A stretch of 64,000 bases of DNA, taken from Bacillota bacterium. Lineage in GTDB: Bacteria > Bacillota > Clostridia > Saccharofermentanales > Fastidiosipilaceae. A model generated the notes under the pieces. That model worked only from the letters and a program-made list of their open reading frames with translations. It had not been told where the DNA came from and ran no database searches. The stretch is from NCBI GenBank assembly GCA_023388435.1, contig JAEWGG010000002.1, positions 1-64,000 of the forward strand. Reading direction: 5' to 3'. Each line of letters opens with the position of its first letter. Within the stretch, counting starts at the first letter, position 1. Position numbers and translations under genes: made by a program. This document shows positions 1 to 8,573 of this stretch, in pieces.

Positions 1-73
1 GCTTGAATAACGCGCAGGCACGCTCCCTGAGCATTCTGTCATGCTTGCATCGCTTATCGATGGACATAGAAAA

Positions 74-120
74 CCTCCCATTCCTTGGATTGTTGTTTTC
101 TGTGTCCAAGAAATGGGAGG
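74..120. repeat. 16-bp inverted repeat at the left edge of the island
   Basis: Arms 74-89 (CCTCCCATTCCTTGGA) and 105-120 (TCCAAGAAATGGGAGG) pair with one mismatch across a 15-nt loop. The repeat ends exactly where homology to an HsdS C-terminal half begins, so it may be the end of a mobile element or a terminator of a gene lying to the left. One frame of bases 3-160 is open, but I do not recognise the peptide. Confidence 0.6.
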
Positions 121-378
121 CAGTTCATACCGGAGTACCTTTACTATCTCCAAATCCTGATTAAACCTTGGTGCGAAAAATATGCTTCTGGAAATACATT
201 TAGAGAAATAAGCAAAGTAGCTCTATCCAAATGCATCATTCCTGTTCCTGATCTAAATGAGCAGGCAAAGATAGTTAATTTACTTTCTCGAGCAGATAAT
301 CTAATCAGTGCGCAAGAACAAGTAGGAGACGCTTTAACTCAAGCAAAAGAAGGCTTGTTACAGCAGCTCTTTATATGA
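121..378 (+). pseudogene. hsdS: truncated silent hsdS 3' half-cassette
   Basis: The reading frame from about 121 to the TGA at 376-378 encodes the end of a type I restriction specificity subunit. It contains part of a second target recognition domain, then the C-terminal helix, ending GLLQQLFI as the other copies in this locus do. It has no promoter, no start and no central conserved region, and its 5' part is cut off at the inverted repeat ending at 120. Its 3' end meets the 3' end of the minus-strand silent copy head-on, with an 8-nt overlap. It reads as a remnant of an invertible cassette that has lost its crossover site, so it could not be expressed as it stands. Confidence 0.8.
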
Positions 379-1004
379 AGAGCTGCTGCATGAGACCTTT
401 TCGCAGACTGTTCAGTTCGTCTAACTCTTCTTGTGCTTGAATCACCTTTTCATGAATACTTGAAAGGAAAGCGGCTATTCGAGATTGCTCTTCTCTGCCA
501 CTTGGAAGGATATGGACGGTATTAAAAAAGTCAACAGTAGGAACATTGAGCAATCCGTGATTTCTGGCTCCCTCTGCGCATATTTCATTTACACCTCTAT
601 ACCACTGCGACGACTCGAAATACCATTTTGCAAAAGCGCTCAATACAACCTCATCTTTTATTGCAAAGCACAGATAAAGGGTCGACACCGCCCCCTTATC
701 ATATAAATCGAGACGCTTAATTGAGCCAAATGGATAATCATTAGAAGTGCTTCTGTTGTACGCATATTCACCTCTATGAAGTAGATAATATCCACTCATA
801 TCTGTACTTGCTACAACTTTTGAAAAGAACTCTCGCTGATCAATTAAACCATACTGTGCAGAAATGGTTAGTGGAATATCTGTTGCCCCGTTATTTTTTC
901 TTGTTATTCTTGTTGCAAAATCCCTCAGTTTGAAAGCTGTCCATTCAGATTGACTTGTTCTGGGCATAAGGCGAAGAGCGCGAGAAAAAATTGCTTCAAA
1001 GACA

Positions 1005-1020
1005 CCTCTTTTATACTTCT
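1005..1020 (-). repeat. central hsdS crossover repeat, copy A
   Basis: The 16-bp word AGAAGTATAAAAGAGG (minus-strand sense) encodes the KKYKRG motif at the end of the central helix. Identical copies lie at 1727-1742 (plus strand) and 3000-3015 (minus strand). It is the likely site for swapping second TRDs. Confidence 0.7.
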
Positions 1021-1563
1021 TGAGTGTTTCAACCAAATTGCGTTGTTGGCGGATTCGTTCATCAAGAATGGTAAGAAAACCGACTATCTTTTTTTGCTCA
1101 GAATAACCAGGAAAATAGACTTCGCCTGTCAATACAGTTTCATTATTTACCTTCATGTCATGTTTAGCACCTATGTTGACGAGAGGTTTGAGATATTTAT
1201 TAAGCCTTAAATCGTTCCCAAAATAATAGTCAATATACTCTGCTACTGTTCCTTCGCATGGATGATACACGGCATAAAGCGTTGAAACAATACCCGGAGC
1301 ACCATTGTTTACCTTAATTATCCCGTAAGGATTGGCTTTGAGTGGGCTTTTGGTATAAACAATATCATTGGTCTCTACAACATGATATTCTGCGACACTC
1401 TCCCCGGCAAATGAACGCCCTTGAAATTCGATTTGATTGACAATACCGTATTCACCTGAAACAGAAAGCACATCAGACTTCGTATAAATGAGATTTTTAT
1501 TTCTTTCTTTGTTTTCAACAAGATATTGAGAAAGATGTGCAGATTTTATATGCCCCTCAAACC

Positions 1564-1608
1564 CCGGAAACCGCAGTTTCGGCGATTTCTCAAGACCGTT
1601 ACTTGAGG
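1564..1608 (-). repeat. N-terminal hsdS repeat, silent copy
   Basis: This 45-bp block differs by one base from 3532-3576 in the expressed hsdS. It marks the 5' boundary of the silent copy; everything upstream of it differs. The two copies are direct repeats. Confidence 0.8.
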
Positions 1609-1726
1609 GCTATTTGAACTGCCAAAATCAATACTTCATCATAGCAAAATCCCTTGCAGTAGCAGAGGTAAATCCGCTATTGCAAGGGATTTCGGTGTTC
1701 ATGGAGCTTTATCTGCGTACTTGAAC
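1609..1726. other. spacer between outward-facing silent cassettes, with a strong hairpin
   Basis: This 118-bp spacer contains no gene. Arms 1647-1663 and 1676-1692 pair over 17 bp with one mismatch (core CCCTTGCA...TGCAAGGG), followed on the plus side by TTTC and preceded by AAAA. It looks like a bidirectional terminator. In related loci a tyrosine recombinase often sits among hsdS copies; here only the terminator-like hairpin remains, which may be a relic. Confidence 0.55.
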
Positions 1727-1742
1727 AGAAGTATAAAAGAGG
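1727..1742 (+). repeat. central hsdS crossover repeat, inverted copy B
   Basis: AGAAGTATAAAAGAGG, identical to the copies at 1005-1020 and 3000-3015 but in the opposite orientation. This is the arrangement needed for inversion. Confidence 0.7.
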
Positions 1743-2358
1743 TGCGGTTAAGAAGCTTCTTTCGCCAAAATCATGTCCACTCAAAAATGCTAGGTGGACT
1801 ACTGCCAAGATTGGTGAACTCGGCAGCTTTGTGAAAGGCGCGCCTCTTTCTAAAGCCGATATATCCGAGGATGGTACACCCTTTGTCCTTTATGGAGAAC
1901 TTTATACGACCTATAACGAGGTTGTGACCAGCATTAAACGACGGACGGAAGCACAAGTTGATGAGACTTTTCTGAGCCGTATAGGAGATGTCGTGATCCC
2001 CACTTCCGGCGAAACGCCAGAAGAGATTTCAACGGCTTCCTGCGTTATGCTGCCCAATGTCATCCTTGCCGGAGACCTCTATATCTTCCGTGGCGATAAG
2101 GTGGATGGACGAATTATGAGCTATCTACTTAATCATGTTGTTAATGCAAAAATTGCCCGCATAGCGCAGGGGAAGTCAGTTGTCCATATTCAAGCGAACG
2201 AATTGTGCAAAATCACATTGACATACCCGGATAAAGGCACACAGAGCACAATAATAAGATTTCTTTCCTTGCTTGATAATAAGATCATGAAAGAAGAAAA
2301 TGCGCTTGCTCTTTTGTCGAATCTAAAAGAAGGGCTATTACAGCAGCTATTCATATAA
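1727..2358 (+). pseudogene. hsdS: silent inverted hsdS 3' half-cassette (TRD2 donor)
   Basis: The frame opens exactly at the central repeat (KYKRG) and continues through a TRD and a C-terminal helix to GLLQQLFI, with a TAA at 2356-2358. An ATG at 1831 lies inside the domain and is not a plausible native start. The cassette faces the expressed hsdS tail to tail with an 8-nt overlap. Exchange between the 16-bp repeats at 1727-1742 and 3000-3015 would invert about 1.27 kb and give the expressed gene this TRD2 in frame. The position, orientation and intact frame argue that it is a functional donor rather than debris. Which DNA half-site it recognises cannot be read from the sequence. Confidence 0.85.
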
Positions 2359-3589
2359 AAAGTTGCTGTAACAATGCTTCCTTGATGCGTACACATCCTT
2401 GAACGCTAGCTTGACAAAGATCAATCCTATGATCCAAAGCATAAAGCATAGAGGCTATTTGTGATTGCACTCCGAATGAGGGAAACGCAATGGATGTTTT
2501 TAGTATTTCGCTTTTGCTTATAGAGGCAACCTTCGTCCCTTGTATCAGCGGAAGAATTTGCATTTTAAACTTTTTGGAATTGATAAAGTAACCAAGATAC
2601 ATAGGTGCAAACGAAATCTTAGGGCGGCATGGTATTGTGTGAAGACCTGATAATGCCTTTGCATCAGCAACTCCAACAATTTCTACCGCCTTGCCAACTG
2701 TATAATCTTCTGCGGTATCTGCGATCACGATATCTCCATCTCGCAGATAACTACTTTGAGCATACTTTGAAAGGCTCACATTCGAACAAATGTATGGTAC
2801 CTTTGACTTGGAAAGATCAGCTACAGCTCCGTATTTAATCAGAACATCTCCATAGTGGATGTTATACGTTATTCCGTTTTCAGTTGACATTTCGTCTCGC
2901 GAGAAGGTGTTATTTTGTAACAGATCAAAGGCTTCACTAAACGGAACTGTCATCCATCTTTCGCCTGATTCTTTCTCCCCAAAAAGCTCGTCTGAGAGTC
3001 CTCTTTTATACTTCTTGAGGGTCTCAACAAGCTGCCGTTGTTGATCTATCCTTTCTTCAAGGATACTAATGAAAACAGAGATTTTGTTTTGCTCTGGTAA
3101 GGAAGGAATATAAAGTTTAATAGAACGGATTTGCGGATATTTGAGGTTCCAAGTGTCTGAGGTCAATCCTTGAGAGTTTTTCCTAAACTTATCTATCAAA
3201 TTGGATGTTTTGAATAAGGCGGCAAAGTAGCGATTATCAATCTTTTCGATAGGCATTAATACGGTGTATGCAGGGCTCACTATTCCATCATAGTTGGAAA
3301 TGCCATTTGCTCCTTGCCACATCCGCATTGAGTTATACACCATATCTCCCTTACAAACAATTTTGTAGCGGCTTTTATCTTCGCTTGAATTGTCCTTCCC
3401 CTCTATCTCCGAGCGAGGGATTACACCATCGTTCATTGTTACAGAAAGAAGCATCGTATCGCCAGCTCCACGCTGGCTACGCTCGGCGTAAACATCGCCT
3501 ATCTGGCATTTTTTATACGTTTCATCAAACTCCGGAAACCGCAGTTTCGGCGACTTCTCAAGACCGTTACTTGAGGATCCATTTGCCAT
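2351..3589 (-). CDS. hsdS: type I restriction-modification specificity subunit HsdS (expressed copy)
   Basis: The 412-residue protein provides DNA target recognition for the HsdR2M2S complex. It has the usual repeat plan: a conserved N-terminus, TRD1 (about residues 25-150), a central spacer helix with LPEQNKI and KKYKRG (about 160-200), TRD2 (about 205-360) and a C-terminal helix (about 365-412). The ATG lies 2 nt after the hsdM stop, with GGAGGGG inside the end of hsdM as ribosome site, so it is translated as part of hsdR-hsdM-hsdS. It is the only copy here with a start codon and operon linkage. Its N-terminal block and central motif are shared nearly base for base with neighbouring silent copies, so its TRD2, and possibly TRD1, are likely exchangeable. 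Confidence 0.95.
   Translation of the reverse strand: MANGSSSNGLEKSPKLRFPEFDETYKKCQIGDVYAERSQRGAGDTMLLSVTMNDGVIPRSEIEGKDNSSEDKSRYKIVCKGDMVYNSMRMWQGANGISNYDGIVSPAYTVLMPIEKIDNRYFAALFKTSNLIDKFRKNSQGLTSDTWNLKYPQIRSIKLYIPSLPEQNKISVFISILEERIDQQRQLVETLKKYKRGLSDELFGEKESGERWMTVPFSEAFDLLQNNTFSRDEMSTENGITYNIHYGDVLIKYGAVADLSKSKVPYICSNVSLSKYAQSSYLRDGDIVIADTAEDYTVGKAVEIVGVADAKALSGLHTIPCRPKISFAPMYLGYFINSKKFKMQILPLIQGTKVASISKSEILKTSIAFPSFGVQSQIASMLYALDHRIDLCQASVQGCVRIKEALLQQLFI
3000..3015 (-). repeat. central hsdS crossover repeat, expressed copy
   Basis: Minus-strand AGAAGTATAAAAGAGG within the expressed hsdS, inverted relative to 1727-1742. The midpoint of the two sites falls at about 2371, close to the tail-to-tail junction of the two genes, so inversion would preserve the layout. 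Confidence 0.7.
3532..3576 (-). repeat. N-terminal hsdS repeat, expressed copy
   Basis: This 45-bp partner of 1564-1608 (44 of 45 bases identical) covers codons 5-20 of the expressed hsdS. It is a possible crossover or gene-conversion tract for TRD1 exchange. Confidence 0.75.
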
Positions 3590-3591
3590 AA

Positions 3592-5160
3592 TTATTCCCC
3601 CTCCACTTCAAACGGGAAATCCAGTCCCAACTCATCAAAATACGGCTTCAACTGCGCGTCAATCTCCCTAATTTCCTTTTGAAGTTTGCGAATTTCAGCC
3701 GCTACTCCATTCAGGTCAATCTCCTCTTCTGGTTCGAAGGTATCGACATAACGAGGGATGTTGAGATTAAAGCCGTTCTCCTCAATTTCCTGCATAGTCG
3801 CCACATGCGCATACTTATCAATATCCTCACGTCGCTCATAGGCATCCACAATCTTATCGATGTCGCATTCCCGGAGGATATTCTGATTCTTCCCCGCTTC
3901 AAAATCCTTCGATGCATCGATAAACAGAATATTATCCGAATTTCCGTTACGCTCTCTCTTGAGGACAAGGACACACACCGGAATACCTGTACCGAAGAAG
4001 AGGTTGGCCGGAAGCCCAATCACTGCATCCAGTACATTCAACTTCTGAATGAGATGTTTGCGGATCACCTCTTCCGCATGACCACGAAAGAGAACGCCAT
4101 GCGGCAGAAGAACGACAGCACGCCCATCCTCATCCATATGGTGCACCATGTGTTGCACAAAAGCAAAATCGGCCTTGCTCTTTGGCGCAAGCTTGCCGTA
4201 TTCGTTGAATCGCGGGTCTTCCATAAACTTCATGTCTGCCGACCACTTAGCCGAGTAAGGAGGATTTGCCACCTGCACACGGAACTTCTTCTCCCCAAAG
4301 TAATCATGCTCCAAGGTATCGCCGTTGTGCAGCGTAAAATTGCGATACGGAACACCGCGCAAGATCATGTTCATTCTCGCGAGATTGTATGTCGTCGAGG
4401 TCAGCTCTTGCCCATAGTAATTTCTGACATTGGCGTAGTTTTTTAGACGCAGCAACAGTGAACCCGAACCGCAAGTTGGATCCGCTGCATCCTTAACATC
4501 TGTCAACCCAAGGCACGCCAAGCGACAAAGCAATTCGGCAGGGCCTGATGGCGTATAGAACTCCCCGGCTTTCTTCCCTGCTGTAGCGGCAAATTGTCCG
4601 ATCAGATATTCATAGGCATTACCGAGCACATCAATCTTTGTATCTTCCACGCCAAAATGAATTTCATCAAGGGAAGAAATAATCTTCGCCATAACCGCAC
4701 TGCGATCTTTGACTGTATATCCAAGCTTTGTAGAATCAAGCTGCATATCCGAAAACAGGCCATCAAAATCCTCCTGCGAATCATTGCCGATAGTAGATTC
4801 CATGAGCGAGTTAATGGCCTTCTGTAAAAACTCGATATCGAAGGAACGGTTCTCCACCATGTGAATCATCTTGCGGAATAGAAATTGGGGCTCAATCACA
4901 TAACCGAGATCGCGCAGCGCTTCATCCACGACGGCTTCCTTATATTCTGGCGTTGCCCATGCCTCCTCATAGCTGATATCATCATCTTTCAAAAGATTAA
5001 CCATATATTTTTCGGTTTTATCAGAAAGATAGTAGTAGAAGATCATGCCCAAGATATAGTTTTTAAACTCATAGGCCTCCATATTGCCTCGAAGGGCATT
5101 CGCCATGGCCCAAAGTTTATTGCAAAGCGTTTTTTGATGCGCCTGAATCGAGTTTTCCAT
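3592..5160 (-). CDS. hsdM: type I restriction-modification DNA methyltransferase subunit HsdM
   Basis: The 522-residue protein transfers a methyl group from S-adenosylmethionine to adenine N6 at the site chosen by HsdS. An N-terminal HsdM helical domain (about 1-140) precedes a Rossmann methyltransferase domain. That domain carries the SAM-binding motif DPTCGSGSLL (near residue 228) and the catalytic NPPY motif (VANPPYSAKW, near 310). The length matches EcoR124I-type HsdM. The ATG has AAGGAGAATGAGGA upstream, and the gene starts 12 nt after hsdR. It forms one operon with hsdR before it and hsdS after it. Base composition is lower in GC than the chromosome to the right. All motifs are intact, so the modification activity is expected to be functional. 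Confidence 0.96.
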   Translation of the reverse strand: MENSIQAHQKTLCNKLWAMANALRGNMEAYEFKNYILGMIFYYYLSDKTEKYMVNLLKDDDISYEEAWATPEYKEAVVDEALRDLGYVIEPQFLFRKMIHMVENRSFDIEFLQKAINSLMESTIGNDSQEDFDGLFSDMQLDSTKLGYTVKDRSAVMAKIISSLDEIHFGVEDTKIDVLGNAYEYLIGQFAATAGKKAGEFYTPSGPAELLCRLACLGLTDVKDAADPTCGSGSLLLRLKNYANVRNYYGQELTSTTYNLARMNMILRGVPYRNFTLHNGDTLEHDYFGEKKFRVQVANPPYSAKWSADMKFMEDPRFNEYGKLAPKSKADFAFVQHMVHHMDEDGRAVVLLPHGVLFRGHAEEVIRKHLIQKLNVLDAVIGLPANLFFGTGIPVCVLVLKRERNGNSDNILFIDASKDFEAGKNQNILRECDIDKIVDAYERREDIDKYAHVATMQEIEENGFNLNIPRYVDTFEPEEEIDLNGVAAEIRKLQKEIREIDAQLKPYFDELGLDFPFEVEGE

Positions 5161-5172
5161 TCCTCATTCTCC

Positions 5173-7938
5173 TTATTGGTATTTCTCGACATGTCCTTTG
5201 ATAAAGTCTACAATACGGTGGACCAAAGCACGTTTTTTCAAAAGTGACATTGGCTTTTGAATCCGATCACGAATGTTCCCTGCATCCATCGTGCCAGCAA
5301 ACTCGTATTCGGCAATAAATGCAGTGAGCATCTCGCAGTCGATATCTTCTTGTTGCGCAAAGGCTTCAATCTCTCTTTTCTTTTCCTCATTCTCGAAGTC
5401 GTTGTAGGCCGCGTCAAGTTCATCTGCATTTTTTAGTCCTACAACGACACGGTCTAAGAAGGCTTGCAGAAGTTCGACTTTTCGGATCAACTGAGGATTA
5501 TCCGTTCTTGCCAGTTCTTCCTTGATATGCTTAAGATCATCATCCTTCTGCCTGGCGTCATTAAAATGAATGTTACGGATAAGGTTCATTATATAAGCAA
5601 CATTAATTCTGTCGCTTTCCATCAGTTCAATACAGAAGTCCACATCGTTCAGAACGGAAACGGCCTCTCTGTATGTCTTTTGCCTTGTATACAGCATCAG
5701 GTATTTGCTTTTATAATCCTGATACTCCTGTTCGGACATAATGAGTGCATCCTGATCGAAACTGAACTCAATGAACGTTTGGAGTGACTGCAGATATTTT
5801 GTCAGTTCCCGGAAAGTGACAACAAAGCGCTTTTGATCTTCCTCACTTTGCATGGTATCAACAGATTCCGGAAACAGAGCAAGCTCCTTTAATTTTAGAG
5901 CCATTTCATTGAATTTCTCAACAAAATATCGATAAGACGGAACAATTACCCCACTTGTATCCTGACTCTGGGAAAATAGAGCAATGGCATCATCCGTATG
6001 CTTTTTAAGATTGCGGTAGCAGATGATGATACCGAAGGGCTTCGTTTCTTTCTCAACTCGGTTTGTTCGCGAATAGGCCTGTAACAGGTCGTGGTACTTC
6101 AAATCCTTGTCCACATAGAGAACGGCAAGTGTTTTGCTATCAAAGCCTGTTAGAAACATATTTACAACCAGAAGGATATCGAGTGATTTTGTTTTCTTAC
6201 CTTTCACACGATCTGAAATATCCTTGTGATATGCGGTGAATGTATCGCTTGAGAAATTGCTATGGTACATCTCATTATAGTCTTTGATGATCCGTTCCAG
6301 AGCATCCCGACTATGTTCACTCTTTCCCTCCGCCTCCTCGTTTTGACCATAAGAGAAGATACCACTGATATTCAAGTCATGCTTAATTTCTTTAAAGATG
6401 TCATAGTATTTTACTAGAGCTTCAATCGAGGAAACGGCGAAGATTGCCGTGTACTGGCCATTCCTCGTCTTTGCTTTATGATTTTGGATAATATGGTTTG
6501 CGATTAAGGACATCCTTTCTTCTGACATATAGAGTTCGTTTATATCAATCGCAGCTGCCAGTGTAGGATCATCCCTGTCAAAATCGCCCTCCATTGTCTT
6601 TATGTATTCCACATGGAAACCGAGGACATTGCTATCAAAAATTGCATCTTTGATCAGGTAGTTATGGACGCAGTCTCCGAACAGCATTTCTGTGGTTTGC
6701 GTGATTTTTCCCTCCACTTTTCCGTTGACTTCAAAACGTGGTGTTCCAGTAAAGCCAAAGAACTGCGCCTTCCGAAAATGTCGGACAATATCCTTGTGCA
6801 TATCCCCGAACTGACTGCGGTGACATTCATCAATAATAAAGACCACTTTTTCATCTTTATAGGCGTCCATGATCCTTGTATACTGAGGACGTTTCACCGC
6901 GTTTGCCATTTTTTGCATCGTTGTTACGATGAGCTGGCGATTTTTGTCCTGAATTTGTTTTACGAGAACATCGGTGCGATCAGTAGCATCAACAGAGCCT
7001 TTCTCGAATTTGTTAAATTCTTCGGTAGTCTGAGAATCCAAATCTTTTCGATCAACAAGGAAGATAACTTTTTTGATATTAGGATTAGCCGCAAGGATCT
7101 GAGCCGTCTTAAAAGACGTCAGCGTTTTCCCTGCACCTGTTGTATGCCATACATAGGCATTGCGGTTTGTAAGTGTTGCCTGCCTGACAAGCCCTTCAAC
7201 AGCATAGACCTGATAGGGACGCATCACCATGAGCAGTTTGTCCGTATCATTTAAAATCGTATATCTCGTCAGCATCTTAATGATGTGATCTTTTGCAAGA
7301 AAAGAGATGGAAAAGTCTTTTAAATTAGTGATACGCACATTGTTAAAATCTGTCCAGAAGAAGGCTAGACTATGGAGCAGCTCCCTGTCAGAGTTAGCAA
7401 AATACTTCGTATCGACGCCATTGGATACCACAAAGATCTGAATGAAATGGTATAGCCCGTTATACGAATGCCTTTTGTATCGCATTACCTGATTAGTGGC
7501 TTCTCGAATATCAATGCCACGCCGTTTCAGTTCGATTTGAATGAGGGGAAGTCCATTCACAAGGAGCGTCACATCGTAGCGATTGGCATAGCTTCCAACA
7601 ACTTTTGTCTGCCTCGTCACTTGAAAGATGTTCTTTGTGTGGTCTGTATGAAAGAATGATAGATATACTTTTGTCCCATCCTCTCGCTCCAACACAAATT
7701 TATCTCTGAGAATTTTTGCACTTTGAAAAATCGATTTTCCGAGCAAAATATTGAATACGCGCTCCCATTCTTTTTCGCTTAAAGGATGGTCGAGCTTTCC
7801 TGCATTAAAAGCTTCAAACTGCAGCTTGAAATTTTCGAGTAGTGCAGCTGTGTCAGGAATAGATACAAAACTGTATCCCTGCTTATTGAGTTGCTCCATA
7901 AATTGCTGCTCAAGAGCCGCTTCGCTTTGGTATGACAT
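5173..7938 (-). CDS. hsdR: type I restriction endonuclease/translocase subunit HsdR
   Basis: The 921-residue motor and nuclease subunit translocates DNA using ATP and cuts unmodified DNA away from the target. The N-terminal nuclease core has the D...ExK pattern (NRYDVTL then QIELKRRG, about residues 120-140). Superfamily 2 helicase motifs follow: Walker A TTGAGKT (about 268), DECH box (about 372), GFTGTPRF (motif III), and a C-terminal helicase half with the LTGFDSKTL and AYSRTNR blocks. It is shorter than EcoR124I HsdR (about 1,040) but has all the motifs. The ATG at 7938 is preceded by TAGGAG at good spacing. It is the first gene of the hsdRMS operon; I see no clear promoter in the 40 bp upstream before the neighbouring pseudogene. 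Confidence 0.95.
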   Translation of the reverse strand: MSYQSEAALEQQFMEQLNKQGYSFVSIPDTAALLENFKLQFEAFNAGKLDHPLSEKEWERVFNILLGKSIFQSAKILRDKFVLEREDGTKVYLSFFHTDHTKNIFQVTRQTKVVGSYANRYDVTLLVNGLPLIQIELKRRGIDIREATNQVMRYKRHSYNGLYHFIQIFVVSNGVDTKYFANSDRELLHSLAFFWTDFNNVRITNLKDFSISFLAKDHIIKMLTRYTILNDTDKLLMVMRPYQVYAVEGLVRQATLTNRNAYVWHTTGAGKTLTSFKTAQILAANPNIKKVIFLVDRKDLDSQTTEEFNKFEKGSVDATDRTDVLVKQIQDKNRQLIVTTMQKMANAVKRPQYTRIMDAYKDEKVVFIIDECHRSQFGDMHKDIVRHFRKAQFFGFTGTPRFEVNGKVEGKITQTTEMLFGDCVHNYLIKDAIFDSNVLGFHVEYIKTMEGDFDRDDPTLAAAIDINELYMSEERMSLIANHIIQNHKAKTRNGQYTAIFAVSSIEALVKYYDIFKEIKHDLNISGIFSYGQNEEAEGKSEHSRDALERIIKDYNEMYHSNFSSDTFTAYHKDISDRVKGKKTKSLDILLVVNMFLTGFDSKTLAVLYVDKDLKYHDLLQAYSRTNRVEKETKPFGIIICYRNLKKHTDDAIALFSQSQDTSGVIVPSYRYFVEKFNEMALKLKELALFPESVDTMQSEEDQKRFVVTFRELTKYLQSLQTFIEFSFDQDALIMSEQEYQDYKSKYLMLYTRQKTYREAVSVLNDVDFCIELMESDRINVAYIMNLIRNIHFNDARQKDDDLKHIKEELARTDNPQLIRKVELLQAFLDRVVVGLKNADELDAAYNDFENEEKKREIEAFAQQEDIDCEMLTAFIAEYEFAGTMDAGNIRDRIQKPMSLLKKRALVHRIVDFIKGHVEKYQ

Positions 7939-7979
7939 CTCTTCAACTCCTATACTTGAGGATTATTTGTAATCCACCT

Positions 7980-8380
7980 TTAACAGGGCGTAATCCCTCT
8001 CAATTCCTCTTCCGCCTGGCTCTTTTCCTTGGGATCGTTGCCCCACCAGCGGCCGCAAGAAGAAAACGCTACCAGACATTGGTCAGAACGTAGCAGTTTC
8101 CAGAGATACTGCCTGCAGATTTCCTCAAACACCTTCCCCATATAGTCGGTCAAATATAGCTCGATACGCTTATAGGCCAGGTCGGCAGCTCCGCGGGCGA
8201 TAATTGAATTATTTTCCAACACAAAGCGATACCAGAAATGGCGTCTTTGTCATCAACAAACCGGCCAATCAGCGCTGTTTTACGGACACAGCGGCGGTCA
8301 TAGAGCACTAAAGATGCAAACTGCTCTGATCTGTACAATTTATTCAGCGTTGCAAGTTCACGCTCCCGGCCAAAAAGCAC
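7980..8380 (-). pseudogene. remnant of an AAA ATPase of the archaeal-type/DUF234 family
   Basis: Two frames together resemble the ends of one gene. Residues from 8380 (FGRERELATLNKLY, then LYDRRCVRKTALI) match the N-terminus of the DUF234-linked ATPases, normally FGRExEL and YGRRRVGKT. In this copy the P-loop reads DRRCVRKT, so the glycine and lysine pattern is lost. A second frame ending at 7980 (SIIARGAADLAYKRIELYLTDYMGKVFEEI) matches the C-terminal region of the same family. The middle, some 250 codons, is missing, and the frames are joined by a shift near 8222. It lies 40 bp from hsdR in the AT-rich segment, consistent with a decayed accessory gene at the island edge. Confidence 0.65.
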
Positions 8381-8504
8381 AGATTAGTTCCTCCCTAATC
8401 AGCGACAAACGTTGTCACAACATAATTAAACACCACGCGGCGTAAACTAATCAAGTACGATTAGGTAAATTGTGATTGACGTATTTTACTGAGCCTGGAA
8501 TACG

Positions 8505-8533
8505 AGTTCTTTCGCTCATGAGCGCAGAACTCA
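8505..8533. repeat. compound palindrome in the junction between island and core
   Basis: Arms GAGTTCT (8505-8511) and AGAACTC (8527-8533) flank an inner 12-base palindrome CGCTCATGAGCG. It lies in the 190-bp gap between the ATPase remnant and the ABC-F gene, where base composition changes from AT-rich to GC-rich. It may be a terminator or a recombination scar; no T-run follows. I see nothing else in this gap. Confidence 0.45.
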
Positions 8534-8573
8534 CTTCGTCCCAGGGAGCCCTCCCCTTTTGACCCATATCTCC

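Larger units (their letters stand above)
371..1608 (-). pseudogene. hsdS: silent full-length hsdS cassette without a start codon
   Basis: About 411 codons encode a two-TRD HsdS specificity subunit: N-terminal conserved block (NGLEKSPKLRFPGF), TRD1, central helix ending LVETLKKYKRG, TRD2, and a C-terminal helix ending GLMQQLFI. The frame begins at 1608 inside a 45-bp block nearly identical to codons 5-20 of the expressed hsdS. The codon just upstream is TAG and there is no ATG, promoter or ribosome site, so it is a storage copy. A GTG at 1471 is the first start-like codon but lies inside TRD1. Its two TRDs differ from those of the active gene, so recombination would change the DNA target sequence. 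It sits on the same strand as the active gene, which by itself permits deletion or gene conversion rather than inversion. Confidence 0.85.

Noticed and set aside
1..160. Open frame possibly encoding the end of a transposase
   Set aside because: No recognisable transposase motif and too short to assign.
7954..7969. ACTTGAGGATTATTTG upstream of hsdR, similar to 1601-1616 and partly to 3569-3585
   Set aside because: Only 16 bases with two mismatches and no symmetry; too weak to call a recombination site.
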